A stretch of 64,000 nucleotides of DNA from Lepus europaeus (taxonomy: Eukaryota; Chordata; Mammalia; Lagomorpha; Leporidae), in the NCBI RefSeq assembly GCF_033115175.1, contig NC_084850.1, forward strand, positions 4,463,024 through 4,527,023. Reading direction: 5' to 3'. The position numbers were made by a program, and so were the translations under genes. The notes below the pieces were generated by a model. The model did no database searches. It saw only the letters and a list, made by a program, of their open reading frames with translations, and had not been told where the DNA came from. Of the stretch, positions 57,851 through 64,000 are shown in pieces; position 1 is the stretch's first letter, and each line of letters opens with the position of its first letter.

Positions 57851-58142
57851 CCTCTTCATTTCCCTTTAAATTAGGTAAAGAAAATCACTTTCTGACATTT
57901 AGAATATTTTAGTACTTTTGTTTTCATTAGTTCCAATATTCTTTTATTATATAAATAAAACACTTTTTATGCACAATAATGAATTTAGCTTACAGCATGT
58001 TTACCCTATCATCTACTTTTTGTTTATAGTCTGAAATTCCTTTAGAAAATAATTACCTCTACATAGTATCTTACCTGTGAATCCTGTGTCTATCGTTATC
58101 TTTACATTTGTGAATGTTATAGTTCACTGACTTATTTCTTTT

Positions 58143-58473
58143 TTTAAAAAAAGATTTTATTTATTTATTTAAGAGGTAGAGTTACAGACAGTGAGAGGGA
58201 AAGACAGAGAGAAAGGTCTTCTGTCTGTTGGTTCACTCCCCAGATAGCCACAGTGGCTGGAGCTGTGCCGATCTGAAGCCAGCAGCCAGTTGCTTCTTCT
58301 GGGTCTCCTGCACAGGTGCAGGGGCCCAAGGACTTGGGCCATCTTCCACTGCTTCCCAGGCCATAGCAGAGAGCTGAATTGGAAGTGGAGCAGCCAGGAC
58401 TAGAACCTGCGCCCATATGGGATGCCAGTGCTGCAGGCAGAGGATTAACCTATTGTGCCACGGCGCCGGCCCC
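58143..58473 (-). mobile_element. C-type SINE
   Basis: Reversed, full length, head ending CGGCGCCGGCCCC. Confidence 0.9.
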
Positions 58474-58592
58474 CACTGATTTCTTTCAAATAATTTGTTT
58501 TCAAGGCCATCGTTTTTGGCAATGATATTTGTAGTCATAGACTTTGGTTGAAAGCTTGATTTTTTATTTTCTAGATTTTACAATAGTCTCTG

Positions 58593-58921
58593 CTTTTTTT
58601 TTTTAAGATTTATTTATTTGAGAGGCAGAGCTACAGACAGAGAGGGACAGAGAGAGAGAGAGATCTTCCATCCACCGTTTCACTCCCCATATGGCCACAA
58701 TGGCCAGAGCTGGGCCCATCCGAAGCCAGGAGCCAGGAGCTTCTTTCGGGTCTCTCACATGGAGACAGGGGCCCAAGCACTTGGGCAATCTTCCACTGCT
58801 TTCCTGGCCATTATCAGAGAGCTGGATTAGAAGAGGAGCAGCCAGGACACAAACCGGTGCCCATTTGGGATGGTGGCTCCTCAGGCAGAGGCTTAACATA
58901 CTACAACACAGCATCAGCTCC
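58593..58921 (-). mobile_element. C-type SINE
   Basis: Reversed. TCTCTGCTTT flanks both sides. Confidence 0.9.
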
Positions 58922-59258
58922 ATCATCTCTGCTTTGAGAGATGAAAAAGGTTGTCTCTGCTGGTTACTTATTATATTTGTGGTGATGACTCAATTTCTAT
59001 TAACTTGTGAATCCTTCCCTCCCACCCCACCACCATGAGCCCTTTTCTATGCAAAAGTCTAAAGGATGAAGTCATTATTATCTTGGCATGTTTCAACATT
59101 AGCTTTCTTTTTCTTTGTGGTAGCTTTTAAAATGTCTTTGTTTTTTAGTATTAATAATAATGACTAACATACATTTAGTACAGCAGTTATTAGGCCTTTA
59201 ACACAGAGCTCTAGAAGGTTTTGAGATGCTTTACAGTAGTCTGCAAGGTCAAAATTGC

Positions 59259-59327
59259 TTTCATAATAATACTGAGAAGTATTTTGTTTCTTTTGTTTCA
59301 TAATAATACTGAGAAGTATTTTGTTTC
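59259..59327. repeat. Recent 37-bp tandem duplication
   Basis: Two identical 32-bp copies (59259-59290 and 59296-59327) joined by TTTTG. Confidence 0.95.
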
Positions 59328-60066
59328 AGCATTGGTACTGGTGGTGCAGATGCAGTGGGGATGTGTGTCAAACCCCAGGTGCCTGAGCACAAATCAGGAC
59401 AATGGCACCAGCTGCACAGCGCTAGTTGTTTTTGGTTTCCTCACCTCCATAGACTTGCAGTTTAAAAAATATGACTGCATCACTTAGGAATGTCCTTGAT
59501 AAAGCAGAAGAAACATTAATCTCATTTAATCTTGAGTCCTGAGTGGGCATCTGTTTTAACATTCCATGTGATGAAATGGAGTTTATGCATAAAGGCTTTC
59601 TGCTGTAGACTGAAAAGTACAACAGTTGAATCAAGGAAATGTGTGTCTGAGTTGTAAGCTGCTCTTTTCATGGAACACCATTTTTATTTGGAAGGACAAC
59701 TAAGAGATAAGATAGGTCGTTTGCATAAGGATATTTGGAAGACATTGTCTCAAGAATGCAAAAATTGAACTTGCTTCTTCAAGGAAAACAACTTGTAGTA
59801 TTTGGTGCAAATGGTAAAATTTGAAATGAAGCATGGGAAAATCAGAATTTTTTTTTAGAAACTTATTTCCACTATCATGGCTTGGCAGTGTGTCAGTACC
59901 TAAAATGTTTCTGACTGAGTGGTCATAACAACTACTGTGATTTTTATTTTTGCTATCATTTAGTGAAATAAGTCAACATTTGAAAGATCAGTGGTCAGTG
60001 AACCAGTATTTTTCAGTCAACTTACATGGAATTACACAGTCATGCAGGGATAAAAGATGTCAAAGG

Positions 60067-60845
60067 GATCACATAAATAAGACCAGTATCTGCTAATAAT
60101 AATTGATAGAATTAAAAAGGAGAGAACGACCCAACATGGGAATTGGGATATACGGCAGACTCATAGAATGGCAAATGCCCTAAATGGCACTCTGGCCTCA
60201 GAATCAGCCCTTAAGGCATTCGAATCTGGCTAAAAAGCCTATGAGAGTTTCCCAGGCCTGGAAAGCCAAGACATTGTGGCAAAAAAATGACCTAAATGAA
60301 AGATCTCTGTGAGTGATATCCCAGTGGTAAGAACGGGCCATCGAAGAAGGAGGTAACTTCCTCTGAAGGGAGGAGAGAACTTCCACTTTGATTATGGCCT
60401 TGTCTAAATAAGGTCAGAGTTGGTGAATTCAAGAGGCTTCCAAAACCGTGGCAGCTCATGTCAAGAGTCCTGGGTGATTACCGATGTCATAAACAAGAGT
60501 GTCAATTGTTAAATCAACAACAGGAGTCACTGTGCACATGCTTCCCATGTAGGACCTCTGTCCTTAATGTGTTGTACTATGAGAATTAACAGAAAAACTA
60601 GTCTTCAAGCAGTACTTTATACGTTGTGTGTCTATGTGGGTACAAACTGTTGAAATCTTTACTTAGTATAAAGTTGATCTTCTGTATATAAACATAATTA
60701 AAAATGAATCTTAAAGAATGGGATGGGAGAGGGAGTAGGAGATGGGATGGTTTGTGGATGGGAGGGTGGTTATGCAGGAAAAAGCCGCTATAATCCAAAA
60801 GTTGTACTTTTGAAATTTATATTGTATTAAATAAAAAATTTTCTT
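60067..60845 (+). mobile_element. L1 3'UTR, strongly 5'-truncated
   Basis: Nearly identical to 35795-36565. Near-matching flanks AAAAGATGTCAAAG (about 60052) and AAAAGATTCAAAG (about 60846). Confidence 0.85.
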
Positions 60846-60937
60846 AAAAGATTCAAAGAGAGACTAATACATTTTAGTGTTGCAGTGTTCAAAAGTTCAT
60901 TGATAGGATTTCCGATTCTACATTACAGTTAACATTT

Positions 60938-61268
60938 TTAAAGGTTTTTATTTATTTATTTGAAAGTCAGAGTTACACATAGAGAGGGGAGGAAGAGAGA
61001 AGGGGGTTGTCTTCCATCTGATGGTTCACTCCCCAATTGGCCGCAATGGCCGGAGCTGTGCTGATCCAAAGCCAGGAGCCAGGAGCTTCTTCTGGGTCTC
61101 CCACATGGGTGCAGAAGCCCAAGGACTTGGACCATCTTCTACTGCTTTCCCAGGCCACAGTAGTGAGCTGGATCAGAAGTGGACCAGCTGGCATTTGAAC
61201 CTGTGCCCATATGGGATGCCAACGCTTCAGGCCAGTGCTTTAACCCACTGCGCCACAGCGCCGGCCCC
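60938..61268 (-). mobile_element. C-type SINE with perfect 17-bp target-site duplication
   Basis: Reversed. CATTACAGTTAACATTT at 60921-60937 and 61269-61285. Confidence 0.95.
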
Positions 61269-61299
61269 CATTACAGTTAACATTTAAGAAACTTCCACT

Positions 61300-61685
61300 T
61301 AGGACTGCTATTGTGGTGCAGTAGCTTAAACGGCTGTTTGGGACACCTGCATCCAAGATGATATTGCCAGGTTCAAGTCCTAGCTACTCCATGCCTCTGA
61401 TCCAACTTCCTGCTAATGTGTCTGTGAGGCAGCAAAAGATGGCCCAAGTACTTGAGATCCTATCACCCATGTGATAGACCTACGTGGAACTCCTGGTGCC
61501 TGGCTTCAACCTGGACTAGCCCTGGGATTTGTGAGTATTTGGGAAGTGAACCCCAATAGAAGGACAATCTTTCCCCCTCCTTTATCTCTCCCTCTCTCTC
61601 CCTCCCTGCTTAATATCTGTGTCTCCAACCTTTCCTTTCTACTTCCCTCCCTCTACGTTTCAAATAAATAATAAAAAAACTTTTA
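61300..61685 (+). mobile_element. Old SINE, forward
   Basis: GACTGCTATTGTGGTGCAGT head, CCCTCCTTTATCTCTCCC tail, ending AAATAATAAAAAA. Confidence 0.75.
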
Positions 61686-61776
61686 AAAAAAGAAACTTCT
61701 ACTTGTTGAATTTTGTGACTTATTGAAGGAAATGTCTACCATTATCTGAAAAAGCTGTTAAAATACTTTTTTTTTC

Positions 61777-62112
61777 TGGTTTTGGCATTGTGGCACTGAA
61801 GGTTTAAGCCACGGCCTGCAGCATTGGCATCCCATATGAGCACCAATTCAATTCCCAGCTGTTCCATTTCTGATCCAGCTCCATGCTAATGTGCCTGGGA
61901 AAGTAGCACAGGATGGCTCAAGTCCTTGGGCCCCTGCACCTGTGTGGAAGACCTGGAAGAAACTCCTGGCTCCAGACTTTGGCCTGGCCCAGCCCTGGTC
62001 CTTGCAGGCAGTTGGGGGGAGAAGGGGTGAACCAGCAAGTGGAAGATCTTTCTCTCTCACTTTCTCTCTCTCTGTGACTCTGCCATTCAAACAAATAAAT
62101 CAATCCTTTAAG
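61777..62112 (+). mobile_element. C-type SINE, forward
   Basis: Diverged head (GGTTTTGGCATTGTGGCACT), long body, CTCTCTCACTTTCTCTC tail and AAACAAATAAATC. Confidence 0.85.
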
Positions 62113-62454
62113 AAAAGTTTTTTTCTAAATGTGTATCTCTGTAAGGCCACATTTTCTTCTTCATATGTTTGAATCAAAATAATACATTGCAACAGAATGA
62201 GTGCAAGTGTCTTCTGTGAAGCCAGAAATTTAAAGCTTTGTAAAACTATAGAAACAATGCCATTGTTCTGACTAAATTTATGTTGGTTTTGGAAAATATT
62301 TTTTTTCATATAATTATGTTAATATGTAACATGTTTATTGTTACTTTTAAATAGTAAATATCTTAAAATAACCATTTTATTGTATGGTACAGGATATATT
62401 AATAGAGGTAATCCATATCAATAAAAGCTCTTAGAAGAAATCAGTAATTTTTTA

Positions 62455-63712
62455 AAAAAAAATATTGACATGTAATATTTGTATTTATTTATGGGGTACA
62501 AGGTGGGGTTTTGATGTATGTACACATTATGTGATGATCAAATCAGAGTAATTAGCACACCTAGCACCTTAAATATTTGCCATCTCTTTGTTGTGAGGCC
62601 ATTCAAGGATTCTCAATAATTTTTAAGTTTGTCAGGGGCTGGCGTTGTGGCATAGCTGGTAAAACTTCCACCTGTGACACCAGCATACCATATGGGCAAG
62701 AGTCCCACCTCCAAATTTTATCACTTTAGGGATTAGGTTTTAACAAATGGATTTTGAGGAAACACAAACATTCAATCCATAATAACTGACAGGAAAAATT
62801 CAATATCCAAATAAATACAAGTTAAAACTACAATGAGGTAAAATTACTTACTCACTAGAATGACAGAAATGAAAGTGATTAACCATAGCAGGTGTTGCCA
62901 AGGAGGTACTGCAGTTGGAACTCTCATATATGTTGGTGAGAATGTCAAACAATACAACCACTTTAGAAAACACACTGGCAATGTTTCAGCTACATACTTA
63001 TTTTATGACCCACTAACCACACATCTAGATATTTACTTAAGAAAAAGAGAGTCACTGGAAACAATCCAAATGCTCATAAAGTTATGAAAGGTTAAACAGT
63101 TTGAAGTAAATTCATTCAATGGAATACAAATTAGCAGTGAAAACGAACATACTATAGATCCAGACAAAAACATGGATGAAAATGAGGTGTATTTTGCTAA
63201 GTAATTTAGATGGAAAATATAACATATTGTATAGTTAGCTCTAAATTATTTGATATTCTGTAAAAGGAAAACTGTAGACATAGAAAACAAATCAGCAATT
63301 ACTAGTGGCTATGTTGAGGGAAGAGGCTGACTATGTAAGGATGTGAGGGAATATTATGCAGTGATGAAACTGGTCTTTATATCTTTGGTAGTTAATGGAA
63401 GCATATGGATGTGTCAAAACTCACAATTTACATTAAAAAGTATAAATTTTAATTTATAAACTATACATTTAACAAGCATTTGTTAATTGGAATATACTAG
63501 GAACTCAATAGCAAAAAAATAATCCAATTTTAAAATGGGCAATACTTGTAGACCTATAAGTAGATGTTTTTCAAAGGAAGATACTCAAATGGCCTTCAGG
63601 TACATAAAAAAAAAAAACTGCTCAACATCGCTAGTCCTCATGAAGATGCAAATCAAAATCACAATGAGATATCACTTAATACCATTTATAGTGACTTATT
63701 AAAAAGACAAAA
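62455..63712 (+). mobile_element. Ancient L1M pieces, forward
   Basis: 62460-62630 is 3'UTR-like (TTTATGGGGTACAAGGTGGG). 62750-63500 carries the ORF2 end (GGTGAGAATGTCAAACAATA; CAATGGAATACAAATTAGCA). 63510-63712 is an earlier part of ORF2 (CAAATCAAAATCACAATGAG). The order is scrambled, so more than one insertion is likely. A SINE head fragment lies at 62636-62700. Confidence 0.65.
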
Positions 63713-64000
63713 GGGGGTGGGCATTTGGCATAGTGGTTAAGACACCACTTGGGATGCCCAGAACATACACTGGAATGCCTGGGTTCATGTCCTGCCTTTG
63801 TTTCAGATTCTAGCTTCCTGCTGATGCACAGCCTGGGATGCAGCAGGTCACAGCTCAAGTAGTTGGGTCATTACCACCATGTGAGAGACCTGAACTGAAC
63901 TGAGTTCCTGGCTCCTGGCTTTAGCCTGGCCCAGTACCAGTTGTGGGCATTTGGATAGTGAACCAGCAGGTAGCAACTCTCTCAGTGTTTCTTTGTGTGT
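63713..64000 (+). mobile_element. Old SINE, forward, cut by the window edge
   Basis: GGTGGGCATTTGGCATAGTG head and a normal body; the CT tail starts at 63978. Confidence 0.8.

Larger units (their letters stand above)
46288..64000 (+). other. TMEM185A: TMEM185A intron 1 (partial)
   Basis: Begins at the GTGAGG donor; no acceptor is assigned within the window. Stretches without a listed repeat show no gene: 46450-47040, 47830-48925, 49280-49440, 50620-51100, 51230-51615, 51965-52320, 53420-53795, 53990-54500, 54710-55300, 57850-58140, 58925-60065 and 62112-62455. 54710-55300 is strongly AT-rich. Confidence 0.75.

Noticed and set aside
46288..64000. TMEM185A exon 2 within the window
   Set aside because: I looked for the hydrophobic segment that follows residue 13 and an AG acceptor restoring the split Ser codon, and saw neither. 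It is probably beyond 64 kb.
1..64000. CRISPR arrays, bacterial operons or plasmid features
   Set aside because: Direct repeats are SINE/L1 copies and microsatellites. Splice sites, CpG islands and interspersed repeats show a mammalian genome.

Overview
The window is mammalian nuclear DNA, almost certainly from a lagomorph and most likely rabbit. The evidence is some forty copies of a tRNA-derived C-type SINE, whose head ends in a GGCGCCGGCC-like motif and whose tail is CT-rich followed by AAATAAATAA. Several L1 3' ends with a characteristic 3'UTR accompany them. Two recognisable genes place it on the X chromosome, in the region syntenic with human Xq28: a MAGE-A family gene on the minus strand (about 16.9-21.95 kb) and exon 1 of TMEM185A on the plus strand (46250-46287). 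They lie head to head, as human MAGEA11 and TMEM185A do.

Layout. 1-16 kb: two diverged tandem copies of a unit (about 1-8.1 kb and 10.69-15.8 kb) with no recognised gene. Copy 1 later received an internally deleted L1 (1415-4315). 16.28-16.75 kb: an orphan 157-codon ORF containing a perfect short inverted repeat. 16.9-21.95 kb: the MAGE-A gene, with 3'UTR, last exon, a 65-nt upstream noncoding exon, an intron expanded by L1 and SINE insertions, and a CpG-island promoter with two oppositely oriented Ets cores. The MAGE homology domain is open, but an in-frame TGA separates it from the normal start. 22.4-28.2 kb: a second local tandem duplication built of L1 and SINE pieces. 28-38 kb: dense SINE and L1, including an L1 3' end at 34572-36584. 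38.8-45.9 kb: mostly unique DNA with a MaLR-like LTR fragment and an inverted duplication (arms near 40.6 and 42.1 kb). 45.75-46.45 kb: the TMEM185A CpG island with NRF1, Ets and Sp1 type motifs, a (GGA)9 run and a four-codon upstream ORF. 46.29-64 kb: TMEM185A intron 1, filled with SINEs, an LTR, a hAT relic, L2/MIR fragments and L1.

Functionally, MAGE-A proteins are germline/tumour-restricted partners of RING E3 ligases, and TMEM185A is a broadly expressed multi-pass membrane protein. Apart from sharing a divergent interval, nothing here suggests they work together. I found no new multi-gene system. The points most worth a second look are the MAGE reading frame, the TMEM185A/FRAXF-orthologous 5' region, the duplications, and repeated insertion of retroelements into the same target sites.
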